A stretch of 61,631 nucleotides of DNA from Proteiniclasticum ruminis (GTDB taxonomy: Bacteria; Bacillota; Clostridia; Clostridiales; Clostridiaceae), in NCBI RefSeq assembly GCF_900115135.1, contig NZ_FOVK01000011.1, positions 1 through 61,631 on the forward strand, written 5' to 3'. Below, piece after piece: positions 15,651 through 24,338 of the stretch; positions within the stretch are counted from its first letter, which is position 1; the number at the start of each line of letters is the position of its first letter. The notes beneath the pieces were generated by a model, which ran no database searches, was not told the origin of the DNA, and saw only the letters and a program-made list of their open reading frames with translations. Made by a program: the position numbers and the translations under genes.

Positions 15651-16004
15651 ATGGCTAGAATTACCATGCAAGGAAAAGGCAACAGCAGAGAGATTGTGCA
15701 GTATCTGGGAGATGAAATGCTGAAGACAGGGATGTCGGTGGAGCTTCTGGAGAGTTTTGAGAGGACGTTTCATGGCGTGAAAGTCTACACCTTAGTTTTT
15801 GAGAAATACTTTATGCGTTCTTCCAACCGGGCCAGTCTTACTGCAGTACTCATGGATCAGGAAGGAGAAATCCTTGTGGATATCATTGGTTCGGCAGGAG
15901 GACAAGGAGTTTTCTTTAAGATGTCCTGGGGTGCAGAAGAGGATTTCATTTATTCACTGGAAAGTATTTTGGAAACCCTTGGTTTTTCGAGAATAGAGCA
16001 GTGA
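15651..16004 (+). CDS. Conserved small protein, resembles DUF6054
   Basis: 117 residues, no membrane segment. The order of strands and helices (ARITMQGKGNSREIV, an E-rich helix, then FEKYFMRSSNRASLTAVLMDQEGEILVDIIGSAGGQG) is as I recall for DUF6054 proteins of Clostridia, function unknown. Start ATG 15651 after CAGGAGGAA; follows ung closely. Confidence 0.6.
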   Translation: MARITMQGKGNSREIVQYLGDEMLKTGMSVELLESFERTFHGVKVYTLVFEKYFMRSSNRASLTAVLMDQEGEILVDIIGSAGGQGVFFKMSWGAEEDFIYSLESILETLGFSRIEQ

Positions 16005-16063
16005 AGATGTGGATTTTTCATTTGTTTGAAGCAGTGTAGTGATGCAGTGACAAAGGGGGATGT

Positions 16064-16498
16064 ATGAACAAGAAAAGAAAAGTTCTGGGGCTGATTCTGG
16101 CAGGAATGGTTCTTTTTGGCGTCTTTGGATTTTTACAGTGCCAAATAACCCATACGAAAAAGGTGTTAACAGAAACTGTAGAGAATAATCTCGATCAGTT
16201 CATCGGAAAGGCTGGGAGTCTTGAACCGGAAAGCCTCATGATGCAGTATGCCAGTCTTCTGGCTGCCCGGGATGCCTATATTGTGCTCCAGAACCAGAAC
16301 CTGTTTTTTCCTGAGAATCCAGATCCGTCTCTTGCGCACCTCATCAATGAGATTCATGAGATGATGAAAAAAGAGCCGGAGAAGTTTCAGTCTTTTATTA
16401 TACAAGAGGGAATAGGACAGAAGTTATACAGAATCATGGATGATTTTTCCAATGAAGAGTTGGTTCGTGAGCTCTATGATGATCTGAGGCAGTACTAG
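16064..16498 (+). CDS. Membrane-anchored protein of unknown function
   Basis: 144 residues. A single N-terminal hydrophobic segment (about 8-26, LGLILAGMVLFGVFGFLQC) precedes a mostly helical extracytoplasmic part. The cysteine C26 is not in a good lipobox context. No domain recognised. Start ATG 16064 follows GGGGGATGT. Confidence 0.6.
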   Translation: MNKKRKVLGLILAGMVLFGVFGFLQCQITHTKKVLTETVENNLDQFIGKAGSLEPESLMMQYASLLAARDAYIVLQNQNLFFPENPDPSLAHLINEIHEMMKKEPEKFQSFIIQEGIGQKLYRIMDDFSNEELVRELYDDLRQY

Positions 16499-16577
16499 GA
16501 ATCTTGAAAGTCCATATCTGTTTCATTAGGAGTTGTTCCATACTGGAGATTCTGTTATTAATTTTGGAGGGGATTTG

Positions 16578-17624
16578 ATGATTAAACCAAAACGCTTACA
16601 AAGAGGAGATACTGTGGCGGTGGTGAGTCTTTCTTGGGGTGGTTTAGGGGATGAAGGCTATCTCCATTTATTTCATATAGCAAAGAAAAGACTGGAAGAA
16701 GAGTTTGGTCTTCGGGTCATCGCCATGCCGCATGCGCTGAAGGGGTCAGACTTTGTGGCGAAGCATCCTGAAAAACGGGCACAGGATTTCATGGATGCCT
16801 TTAAGGATCCTCGGGTTTCAGCAGTATTCTCGGCCATTGGAGGAGACGATACCATCCGGATCCTGCCCTATGTTGATTTTGATGTTCTGAGAAATCATCC
16901 GAAAATATTCATGGGATACTCTGATACTACGGTGAATCATTTCATGATGTATAAGGCAGGAGTCATATCCTATTATGGTCCATCTGTGATGGTTGAGTTT
17001 GGAGAGTATGTGAAGATGGCAGAGTACACAAAAAACGCTGTGGAGGATCTTCTCTTCGGTGGGGATGAAACCTATCAGATGCTGCCAAGCTCGGTCTGGT
17101 CTGACGATCATATTCCTTGGAAAGAAGAAAATATGGAAATTCCGATCATGTATAAACACGATCCGAAAGGGTATGAAGTGATCAGTGGCAGGGGTAAAGT
17201 TCAGGGACATCTTTTGGGTGGCTGCCTTGATGTGTTCATGATGATCATCGGCACCTCCATCTGGCCTGGTCCTGAAGAATGGAAAGATGCCATTCTTTTT
17301 ATGGAAACCAGTGAAGAGAAGCCTTCACCTGATTTTGTCAGGTTGACATTAAGAAATTTGGCTGCCCAGGGAATTCTCGGTGCTTTGAAAGGAATCATTG
17401 TGGGTAAACCTAAAGATGAGACATACTACGAGGAGTACAAAGAGGCGATTCTTCAAGTTGTAAAGATAGAGGAGAGGCTTCATGATCTGCCAGTGTTCTA
17501 TAATGTGAATTTTGGCCATGCAAGGCCCATCGGAATCCTTCCTTATGGTATTCAAGTGGAGCTGGATTGTGATAGGAAGTCCCTTACTTTTCTGGAGTCT
17601 GCTACAGAAGAGCGCTTAGGTTGA
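16578..17624 (+). CDS. S66 family peptidase (LD-carboxypeptidase / MccF-like)
   Basis: 348 residues. S66 serine peptidases cleave the L,D-bond of muropeptides during wall recycling or inactivate microcin C-type peptide-nucleotides (MccF). The nucleophile S115 sits in FMGYSDTTVNH, preceded by SAIGGDDTIRILPYVD; the C-terminal domain contributes ETSEEKPSP and the histidine in NFGHARP. The insert lengths look more like the MccF branch than LdcA, but this is a weak call. The ATG at 16578 with GGAGGGG is the start; an upstream in-frame ATG has no ribosome site. Confidence 0.87.
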   Translation: MIKPKRLQRGDTVAVVSLSWGGLGDEGYLHLFHIAKKRLEEEFGLRVIAMPHALKGSDFVAKHPEKRAQDFMDAFKDPRVSAVFSAIGGDDTIRILPYVDFDVLRNHPKIFMGYSDTTVNHFMMYKAGVISYYGPSVMVEFGEYVKMAEYTKNAVEDLLFGGDETYQMLPSSVWSDDHIPWKEENMEIPIMYKHDPKGYEVISGRGKVQGHLLGGCLDVFMMIIGTSIWPGPEEWKDAILFMETSEEKPSPDFVRLTLRNLAAQGILGALKGIIVGKPKDETYYEEYKEAILQVVKIEERLHDLPVFYNVNFGHARPIGILPYGIQVELDCDRKSLTFLESATEERLG

Positions 17625-17807
17625 AAAAATGAGGCACCTGCTCCTAGTAAGTATACGATGAAGCTGTCTATTCATTGATGAATAAACGTCTCTTCGATAA
17701 ATTAGTGCATATATGTTTTTTTTGTAAACTATTTGTTCTTATGTTCTGATAACATAGTATCTAGAAGAAATAAATCTACTCATATATCAAAATATCGGGA
17801 GGTCGTT

Positions 17808-18260
17808 ATGAAAAAAACTGGTTTTCTATTAGCCTTATTCTTTTTCCTGTCATTTACCGGATGCTCAGAAAGTACAGAAGGGTTAAATCCCAGCATTCTT
17901 GAAGAAGAGGATATTGTCATCAGTGAAGAAGTGACACTAACGGTTACCCCTAAAGACGATAGAAAAGTGGAAGCAGTATTATTCAATGAAAGTGATCAAG
18001 AGATGGAACATGGGCATTTCATCTATCTGGAGAAAAAAATCAAGGATTCATGGTACCAGATTCCTGAAATAGTCGGATATGCGGATGAATCATTAACGAT
18101 TCTTCCTGGAGAAGAATTTGCTGTTCTTGTGGACTTAAGTAACTGGCCAAAGACAGAAGAAGGGACATTCAGAATGTGCAAAGCATTATCAGAACCAGGA
18201 AAGCCTTTTTATGAAAGTGCAGTGTACAGTGTTTCTAATGAGTTTGAAGTGAAAAAATAA
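17808..18260 (+). CDS. Lipoprotein with bacterial Ig-like (Big_14-type) domain
   Basis: 150 residues. Lipobox FTGC (Cys19) after a hydrophobic signal. The mature protein is one beta-sandwich domain with the pattern seen in Big_14-like domains: VEAVLFNESDQEMEHGHFIYLEKK, WYQIPEI, LTILPGEEFAVLVDLSNWP, GTFRMCKAL. Role at the surface unknown. Start ATG 17808 after GGGAGG. Confidence 0.75.
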   Translation: MKKTGFLLALFFFLSFTGCSESTEGLNPSILEEEDIVISEEVTLTVTPKDDRKVEAVLFNESDQEMEHGHFIYLEKKIKDSWYQIPEIVGYADESLTILPGEEFAVLVDLSNWPKTEEGTFRMCKALSEPGKPFYESAVYSVSNEFEVKK

Positions 18261-18343
18261 GGATTTGAAGGAAGAGTTCCCTAGGACGGTGGCTAGAACT
18301 TGTAGAAAGTATAGACAAGAATCGAAATATTAGGAGGAAAATT

Positions 18344-18628
18344 ATGTGGATGATATTCGGACTTATAGCTGCAGCAGCAACCTTTATAAATCTTTATTTA
18401 TATAAGAATGGTAAGGAGTATAAATTTGCGATGGCTATGGGACTGTCCTTTACAGCAGCGACACTTTGGGCTGAGTACAGGCTAGTGTTCAAGTGGGTAG
18501 AGAAGGAAGACTGGGCTGCGTTACTAGATGTGGTGCCTACCATGGTGACTTTGCTATCCGTATTGACGCTGATATCTATAGTACTTAATATCGCTCCAAT
18601 GCTCTTAGAACTGAAAGCAAAAAAATAA
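18344..18628 (+). CDS. Small membrane protein of unknown function
   Basis: 94 residues with three likely membrane helices (about 2-19, 27-45, 62-88). Start ATG 18344 follows TAGGAGGA. No family recognised. Confidence 0.6.
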   Translation: MWMIFGLIAAAATFINLYLYKNGKEYKFAMAMGLSFTAATLWAEYRLVFKWVEKEDWAALLDVVPTMVTLLSVLTLISIVLNIAPMLLELKAKK

Positions 18629-18665
18629 AGCTTCTGACTATTATTTAGATTGAAGGTCAAATGTT

Positions 18666-18696
18666 AAAGGGATTCCCGTGGGAATCCCTAATTTTA
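18666..18696. terminator. Bidirectional terminator
   Basis: GGGATTCCC and GGGAATCCC form a 9-bp stem around GT, with A/T-rich flanks, between two converging small genes. Confidence 0.7.
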
Positions 18697-18897
18697 TGCT
18701 TTACTCTGTAAATAATATTTTCTGATTCCGAAAATACCTTGAAGGATTAAAGCGGCTCCAATCAATACAAGAAAGAAATTTGTTCCTTCCTGAACAAATT
18801 TATTTGTCCAAACTCCATATATCCAGAAAATACCTATAAAGATATATAGAATATCAAGAACCAGATCCTTTTTCCGTTGTTTATTCTTTTGCATCAT
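18694..18897 (-). CDS. Small two-helix membrane protein
   Basis: 67 residues: a basic N-terminus (QKNKQRKKD) then two hydrophobic segments (about 12-30 and 38-57). Start at the first of two ATGs, after AAGGAGATG. No family recognised. Confidence 0.55.
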   Translation of the reverse strand: MMQKNKQRKKDLVLDILYIFIGIFWIYGVWTNKFVQEGTNFFLVLIGAALILQGIFGIRKYYLQSKA

Positions 18898-19070
18898 TTC
18901 TACATCTCCTTATTTTAAAGAAGGGTATGATCAAATAGTTTCATTGTTATAATCTATCTTTCTTCTCATGTTCTAAAGTACTGATACTTCCCAAACTGGT
19001 TAGTATTCTAGTGATTTCATTCTAAAGAACTTCGGATTTTTATGCATTTGGTGATAAATGATGCGCTGTC

Positions 19071-20528
19071 TCAGTTCTCAGGGGTAAGTCTCCTGACAAA
19101 GAAGTCATGATGATAATAGTTTTCTCTCTCCCGGTTTACAGGTTCTAAAATCTCAATGGATTTTTCATAGCCATCGTACTCTACCATGCTGGAGATCTCT
19201 ACGTTTTTTGTAGCCAGCGTGTGTGATTTAAAGCTTTCAGCGTAAAATCTCATGATGATCTCACCAGATAGTAGAGCTCTTTCAACAATGTTCATGGACT
19301 CATCAGCATTCGTAAAGGAGAGACTTGCTAGAATCATCATATCTCTGTAGTTTTCAACCCAGAACGGGTTGTCTTCATAAGTTACACTGAAGTTCACTTC
19401 TTTCACGATGTGATCATTCATTCGAAAACGGAAATGAGGGTATTTTACAGCATCTGGAAGATATTCTAAACGATCATCCGCCTCTTTCTCTTCCCACTTT
19501 CCAAAATTGTTCATCACATAATTCCCGAAATCCATGTCATGCAGCTTCTGGTAGTATCTGAAGTTCTCAGAAAACTCTTCTACAGTCAGTGCACCCGTGT
19601 TAGGGGGGATATTCTGCAAAAATGGTATGATAATGACCGAAATGCTGATGAAGAAAAAGAGCACAAATGCGATGATATACCGATAAATTTTTCTGTCTTT
19701 CATCCGGTAAGCAAGTCCTCTGTCCCAGCTTAGGATTTCACCTTTTCTCAGCTTGTCAAAGCTGCTTCCAAGAGAAATGAGATCGGCCAGAGGAATCAAC
19801 AGCCCCATGCCTCTGACGAGGACATGAAGGGTTCTTCTGAAAGAATCCTCATAAGAAAGCGCGCTACCATTAAGGTTTTCTATATAAAGACCCATGATCC
19901 ATTTTCCGAAGGTTCGTTTAAACAGCTTCAGCTGTATGGGCTCCAATATCATAATCATCACAAGGATGGTGAGGATGTTTTGAAAAGTGTAGCTTAGGCT
20001 GTCAGTTGGAGAATATTCACCTCGAATGAAATAGTTCAGAAATACAATAAGCGTACCGTACAGTGCCATGTCCAGGGTTCTTGCTGCAAAACGTCTTATG
20101 GGTTCAAAGACATGTGGAATCTCAAAATCAACATTGAAGTACTCTGAGGAAGATTCCGTGGTTGCTTCTTCGATGCTCACCAGATGTTTCTCGGCATCTA
20201 AAGTTTCGAAGGTGGCACCTTCTGAAACAATAGATTCACACAGGGATTTTGCATAGAGCACATCCTCAGTTTCAGACTCCAGATAACGGATCTGGTTTTT
20301 CAGAAGGAAGGAGAGCGTTGTCTTTTTTTGTATCAGAGATTTGATATCTTCCAGACTGAAATGAAGACTTCGAAGGAGCCGTATTTTTAGCAGCTGCTGG
20401 AGATCTTTTTCGCTGTACTCCCGATATCCGTTCTCCGTTCTTACAGGCTGGAGCAGTCCTTCTTTTTCGTAATATCTGATGTTTGCCCGGTCCATCCCAG
20501 AGCGCAGTTCGATTTCTTTGATCTTCAT
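19071..20528 (-). CDS. MerR-family HTH fused to RDD membrane domain and extracytoplasmic domain
   Basis: 485 residues with an unusual order. Residues 1-70 are a complete MerR winged HTH (MKIKEIELRSGMDRANIRYYEKEGLL..., then EYSEKDLQQLLKIRLLRSLHFSLEDIKSLI), followed by a helix that would dimerise. Residues 143-275 are an RDD domain with RRFAARTLDMALYG, LFKRTFGKWIMGLYI and the RGMGLLIPLADLI helix. A fourth membrane segment (284-303) leads to a C-terminal domain of about 175 residues that should lie outside. This suggests a membrane-embedded one-component regulator that senses an outside or membrane signal. Its promoter carries the 19-bp spacer typical of MerR control. An ABC exporter operon lies directly upstream on the same strand. 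Confidence 0.85.
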   Translation of the reverse strand: MKIKEIELRSGMDRANIRYYEKEGLLQPVRTENGYREYSEKDLQQLLKIRLLRSLHFSLEDIKSLIQKKTTLSFLLKNQIRYLESETEDVLYAKSLCESIVSEGATFETLDAEKHLVSIEEATTESSSEYFNVDFEIPHVFEPIRRFAARTLDMALYGTLIVFLNYFIRGEYSPTDSLSYTFQNILTILVMIMILEPIQLKLFKRTFGKWIMGLYIENLNGSALSYEDSFRRTLHVLVRGMGLLIPLADLISLGSSFDKLRKGEILSWDRGLAYRMKDRKIYRYIIAFVLFFFISISVIIIPFLQNIPPNTGALTVEEFSENFRYYQKLHDMDFGNYVMNNFGKWEEKEADDRLEYLPDAVKYPHFRFRMNDHIVKEVNFSVTYEDNPFWVENYRDMMILASLSFTNADESMNIVERALLSGEIIMRFYAESFKSHTLATKNVEISSMVEYDGYEKSIEILEPVNRERENYYHHDFFVRRLTPEN

Positions 20529-20557
20529 GTATACCTCCAGTGGTGTTCTTTGTCACT

Positions 20558-20588
20558 ATTGTAGGGTGTCGAGGGGCTTCACAGTCAA
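20558..20588 (-). promoter_or_regulatory. MerR-type promoter with 19-bp spacer
   Basis: On the minus strand TTGACT (20588-20583) and TACAAT (20563-20558) are separated by 19 bp instead of 17. The spacer contains GTG and CAC at its two ends around AAGCCCCTCGA. MerR-family activators bind such over-long spacers and twist the DNA. It lies about 30 bp before the start of the MerR-RDD gene, so autoregulation is likely. Confidence 0.7.
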
Positions 20589-20620
20589 GAAGAATTTCCA
20601 AAAATAAGGAGAAAAACAGG

Positions 20621-20671
20621 AAAACCCAGGGTAAAAGGACATTTTCAGTCTCTTTTGGCCTGGGTTTTGGT
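20621..20671. terminator. Terminator of the ABC exporter operon
   Basis: AAAACCCAGG and CCTGGGTTTT form a 10-bp stem with a long loop, at the 3' end of the minus-strand operon. Confidence 0.65.
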
Positions 20672-20675
20672 GTGC

Positions 20676-21071
20676 TCAGTAGAAGGACTCTTCGTACTCC
20701 GTAAGATGCTCCTGAAGATTCTTTGGAATCAGAAATGCAGAAACCGTCAAGAACATCAGAAGAAGTGCAAGAAGAAACATAAAGCTTAAGCTGATTCCTT
20801 CCAGGATTACTTTTCCACCAGCCTCTTTCAAAAGGATGTCCTGATATTTTTCTCCTGCCTTGAAATATAGAAAGGAAAAAATCACCGTGAAGAAAGCAAG
20901 AAGCACATTGCGTATCTTTAGCCGTCTTCTCAGTTCTTCTGAGATGGTGAAGGAGCGGCTGCCGATGTCAAACACCGCTTTATTTCCTTTTCTGAAATGC
21001 CCTTTTAACATCAGATCTCTCCGCAGCTTTTTCTCCATGTCAGGAAAGAGCCTTGAAGCGTTTTTCCACAT
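20676..21071 (-). CDS. Membrane protein of the ABC exporter operon
   Basis: 131 residues with two membrane segments (about 55-71 and 91-116) after a basic, helical N-terminus. It overlaps the permease gene by 32 bases if the first ATG is used; an alternative ATG at 21038 starts one base after the permease stop. No family recognised. Being last in the operon it may be an accessory subunit of the exporter. Confidence 0.6.
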   Translation of the reverse strand: MWKNASRLFPDMEKKLRRDLMLKGHFRKGNKAVFDIGSRSFTISEELRRRLKIRNVLLAFFTVIFSFLYFKAGEKYQDILLKEAGGKVILEGISLSFMFLLALLLMFLTVSAFLIPKNLQEHLTEYEESFY

Positions 21072-22719
21072 GCCTTGTCAGAAGGAAATGGAGAACCAGT
21101 GCAAGAATAAGAAGACCTAAAAGGCTTGCCATGAAGGCCACATATAAAGATACCTGCACTTTCATTGCAAGGAATATCATAAGGGCCACCAGACCGAATC
21201 CTAAGAACATATGGATCACGGAGTTGAAGTTCTGCTTCACCGCTTTCTGCTCTGTATCCCAGTTCAGCTTCGGCCAGGTGATATCGAGAAAAATCCCAAT
21301 CTGATTGATCACTAGAGAAGCCAAAAAGACGATGACTAGAGAAAGCACAAAGAATACGAGGTCGATACGAAACAGATAAAAAACAATTCCGTAGAAGATG
21401 ACAAGCGCTGCAGCTTCCACATAAAAAGCGCTGACAATCTTTGCATAGATCTGCGTCATGTATGGGACGGGAATGTACTTCAGAAAGTACAGGTTTTTGC
21501 CTTCCCTTGAAATGGCAGAAGAAGCAATGATGTTGATGGAACCCATTAAGAATCCTACGCCCACAATACCAAGAAGAAGGGCACCTCTGTCAAATCCCTG
21601 AAGCATGGTAAAGACACTTTCAAGCTCCGCCTTGTCCTCCCCAGATCCCATGAGAAATGGGAACAGAATGAACAGGGGATAGATGAGGCTGATCAGCACA
21701 CAGTTTAAAAAATAGACTGGAGTTCTTAAAATCAGCTTCAGCTCTTTCAGGGCATAGGAGAAGAGAATGGGCTTTCTTCGTGAACCCTTCTCCATCTCTT
21801 CTTTGGATAGCGCTTTTCTTGTGGCCTTGGATTCGGAGATGCCGATGACCCCTTTGAAGTAAAGAAGGTTCCCCAAGACATAGAACAAGAAGAAGGACAA
21901 AACGGTGATCAGAAGAAGGAGGAGAATGCTGAACAGCCCGTTTAAAGAGTTGTACGCAAGAATTCCTTCTGTGGCAAAATGGCTCGTGGGAAATACCCAA
22001 GAAGTGATCTTAAACACGGGAAGCTCAGATATATCTCCAATGGCCAAGTTTGGATCTCCGGTGAATCTTTGGGTGAAAAACTGCAGTCCGAAGTTAAAAC
22101 CCAAAGCTACCACAAGACTGAGGATCCCTGCGATCATATTGAACCGGTCTCTGTTCTTAAATTTGCTGCTGTACCTCATGATCAGCATAGAGATAATGGA
22201 GGCAACAACCAAGGGGAAAACAGGAATCAGAATAAGAGAAACCAGCATATAGACATAGTAGAGGATACCGCTTCCATCCTTGATACCATACACAGTAAGC
22301 AGTGGTAGGAAGAAGACAAGGATGATGAAATACTCATAGATGAGGGATACCAGGAATTTTGCCCCTAGAATCTCACCAGCCTGCACAGGCAGATATAGGT
22401 AATTTTCCACATCCTTGGAAAAATAAAACACATTCATCACATAAAAAATACCAAACATGAAGACCATGATGCCCGCTGCGGGCACAAGAAGTCTTGGAAT
22501 GAGATGAGACAGTTCTGCCATGGCCAGAGCATCATAAAGGTCCGCCAGCATAAAACCGAAGGACAGCCCCATGAGAACTGCAATGCCCAGAACAAAAAGA
22601 ATCATCATCCATTTGGATTTCAGGAAAGAACTTTTGGAGCCCTTACTGGTCAGGTTGTTTAAGGTCTCATCGTTCTTGAACATAGTTTTCGTGAGGGTTA
22701 TGAGATTATTCTTCATCAT
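21040..22719 (-). CDS. ABC-2 type exporter permease
   Basis: 559 residues with about twelve predicted membrane segments in two sets, the first after a 37-residue cytoplasmic N-terminus, separated by a basic stretch (KATRKALSKEEMEKGSRRK). This is the layout of the large ABC-2 permeases of Bacillota annotated as putative ABC exporters. It starts inside the end of the ATPase gene (14-base overlap), so the two are translationally coupled. Substrate unknown. Confidence 0.82.
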   Translation of the reverse strand: MMKNNLITLTKTMFKNDETLNNLTSKGSKSSFLKSKWMMILFVLGIAVLMGLSFGFMLADLYDALAMAELSHLIPRLLVPAAGIMVFMFGIFYVMNVFYFSKDVENYLYLPVQAGEILGAKFLVSLIYEYFIILVFFLPLLTVYGIKDGSGILYYVYMLVSLILIPVFPLVVASIISMLIMRYSSKFKNRDRFNMIAGILSLVVALGFNFGLQFFTQRFTGDPNLAIGDISELPVFKITSWVFPTSHFATEGILAYNSLNGLFSILLLLLITVLSFFLFYVLGNLLYFKGVIGISESKATRKALSKEEMEKGSRRKPILFSYALKELKLILRTPVYFLNCVLISLIYPLFILFPFLMGSGEDKAELESVFTMLQGFDRGALLLGIVGVGFLMGSINIIASSAISREGKNLYFLKYIPVPYMTQIYAKIVSAFYVEAAALVIFYGIVFYLFRIDLVFFVLSLVIVFLASLVINQIGIFLDITWPKLNWDTEQKAVKQNFNSVIHMFLGFGLVALMIFLAMKVQVSLYVAFMASLLGLLILALVLHFLLTRHVEKRFKALS

Positions 22720-23434
22720 TTGTCATCTCCAGGAAGATTTGCTCCAGACCTTCATTTTCACTGACCATTGCCCGAAGTTCATTCATGGTTCCGCAGAACA
22801 TAAGCTTTCCTTTATTGATGATGCCCACACGGTCACAGACCTTTTCGGCCACTTCCAGCACGTGGGTGGAGAAGAAGACCACATTTCCCTTGTCGGCATG
22901 CTCTCTCATCATTTCCTTTAGATAGAAAGAGGATTTTGGATCAAGTCCTGTCATGGGCTCATCGAGAATCCAAAGACTTGGATCATGGATGAGCGCGCCC
23001 ATGAGAATGATCTTCTGTCTCATACCATGGGAATAGCTGGAGATGGAATCATTAAGAGCATTCTCCATATCAAACCGTTTTGCGAGGCTTTCGATTCGCT
23101 CTTTTCTTAGCGTGCTGTCCACTTGATAGATATCGCCCATGAAATTGAGATACTCAATACCTTTCAGACGGAGAAAAATATCCGGACTGTCCGGCACAAA
23201 TCCGAACTGATTCTTATAGCGGATGGGGTCTTTAGACAAATCGATGCCATTTACCAGAATCTCTCCGCCATCAGGGTCGGTGATGCCTGTAAGCATCTTG
23301 ATGGTGGTGGTTTTTCCTGCGCCATTTGGCCCTAAAAATCCGAAGATTTCACCCGGTTTCAGTGTCAGGCTGAGATTATCCACGGCTTTCACTTTCCCGC
23401 CATAGACCTTCGTGACATTTTTAATTTCAATCAT
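22706..23434 (-). CDS. ABC exporter ATP-binding protein
   Basis: 242 residues, standard nucleotide-binding domain: Walker A GPNGAGKTT (35-43), Q-loop near NQFGFVPDSPD, signature SYSHGMRQK, Walker B LWILDEP, and the H-loop STHVLE. It powers the permease encoded after it. The ATG at 23434 has no ribosome site close by; GGGAGG lies about 33 bases upstream with a 19-base hairpin in between. Confidence 0.92.
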   Translation of the reverse strand: MIEIKNVTKVYGGKVKAVDNLSLTLKPGEIFGFLGPNGAGKTTTIKMLTGITDPDGGEILVNGIDLSKDPIRYKNQFGFVPDSPDIFLRLKGIEYLNFMGDIYQVDSTLRKERIESLAKRFDMENALNDSISSYSHGMRQKIILMGALIHDPSLWILDEPMTGLDPKSSFYLKEMMREHADKGNVVFFSTHVLEVAEKVCDRVGIINKGKLMFCGTMNELRAMVSENEGLEQIFLEMTNDEE

Positions 23435-23444
23435 GCTGTTTCAT

Positions 23445-23472
23445 GCAAAAGCGTTGCTTTTGCTTTCCTCCC
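23445..23472 (-). promoter_or_regulatory. Hairpin between Shine-Dalgarno sequence and start of ABC ATPase
   Basis: Perfect inverted repeat GCAAAAGC-AAC-GCTTTTGC (minus strand) between GGGAGG (23472-23467) and the start codons ATGAAACAG (23444) and the ATPase ATG (23434). Folding would bring the ribosome site close to the ATG at 23444, which begins a 5-codon frame that overlaps the ATPase start. Confidence 0.45.
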
Positions 23473-23621
23473 TATGAAGATTCGTTATGTTCAGTGTTGC
23501 AACTGATACTAAGCTCATGTTTAAAATATAACAAAAAGAGGTGGTATAGTAAAGGTAACCAGGGCATATATCAGAAAAGAATCAGATATTTTCTATAGAG
23601 AATGAAGACTTCTTGAGCAGG

Positions 23622-23655
23622 AAAAAGAGCATACAGTTACCGTATGCTCTAAAAA
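23622..23655 (-). terminator. Terminator of mscL
   Basis: AGAGCATAC and GTATGCTCT stem with a 7-base loop; poly-T on the minus strand. Confidence 0.8.
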
Positions 23656-23669
23656 GGATGTCATAAGTG

Positions 23670-24056
23670 CTATTTTCTTTCTTTCAGAAGGTCTCTGATC
23701 TCTGTCAGAAGAAGCTCTTCTTTGCTTGGTGCAGGTGGAGCTTGAGGTGCTGCCTCCTCTTTCTTTTTGAATCGGTTCAATGCCCGTACCATCATAAAAA
23801 TAGAGAGAGCAACGATAAGAAAGTTCACCACGGCCTGAATAAAGAGTCCGATCATGATGGCTGTGCCGTTGACTGTGAACGATAATGTGGAAAAATCAGG
23901 GACTGAGAAGATTGCGCCAATGAGAGGCATCACCAGGTCATTGACAAAGGATGTGACAATGGCCCCAAAAGCTCCCCCAATGATTACAGCGACAGCTAAG
24001 TCCACCACATTGCCTTTCACAGCAAATGCTTTAAAATCCTTTAGAAAATTTTTCAT
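23670..24056 (-). CDS. mscL: Large-conductance mechanosensitive channel
   Basis: 128 residues with the family's two membrane helices: the first in [34 protein letters not shown], with the gate-lining glycine/alanine pattern, the second around [21 protein letters not shown], then a charged C-terminal helix ([15 protein letters not shown]). It opens under membrane tension to release solutes during osmotic down-shock. I chose the ATG at 24056 because the upstream GTG (24065) lies within the AGGAGGTG ribosome site. Confidence 0.95.
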   Translation of the reverse strand: MKNFLKDFKAFAVKGNVVDLAVAVIIGGAFGAIVTSFVNDLVMPLIGAIFSVPDFSTLSFTVNGTAIMIGLFIQAVVNFLIVALSIFMMVRALNRFKKKEEAAPQAPPAPSKEELLLTEIRDLLKERK

Positions 24057-24065
24057 TTGTTTCAC

Positions 24066-24338
24066 CTCCTGAGTTTATCATATCATAGTTTTTACATAGG
24101 AGAGGAACCATTTTTGAGGCTGACTTTTCTAGCATCCATACATTTTGAAGAAGTTGAAGCTATATCGATAGAATCCCGAAAAAAACTGTGGTACCCACCG
24201 GAAAATTCCAAAAAAGAGAGTGCCCTGTGCTATACTGTACTATAGAGAAGAATTCTTCTTCCCAGATGTTTTTAATAGATTTTTGAGAAATGTTGTTTAC
24301 AATGAGTTTGTAGTAATTTTTGAAAGTAGGTCTTTTAG
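24066..24338. other. Intergenic region between mscL and lepB
   Basis: Divergent promoter region. An extended -10 element TGCTATACT (24228-24236) points toward lepB with a leader of about 95 nt. Nothing else was recognised. Confidence 0.4.
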
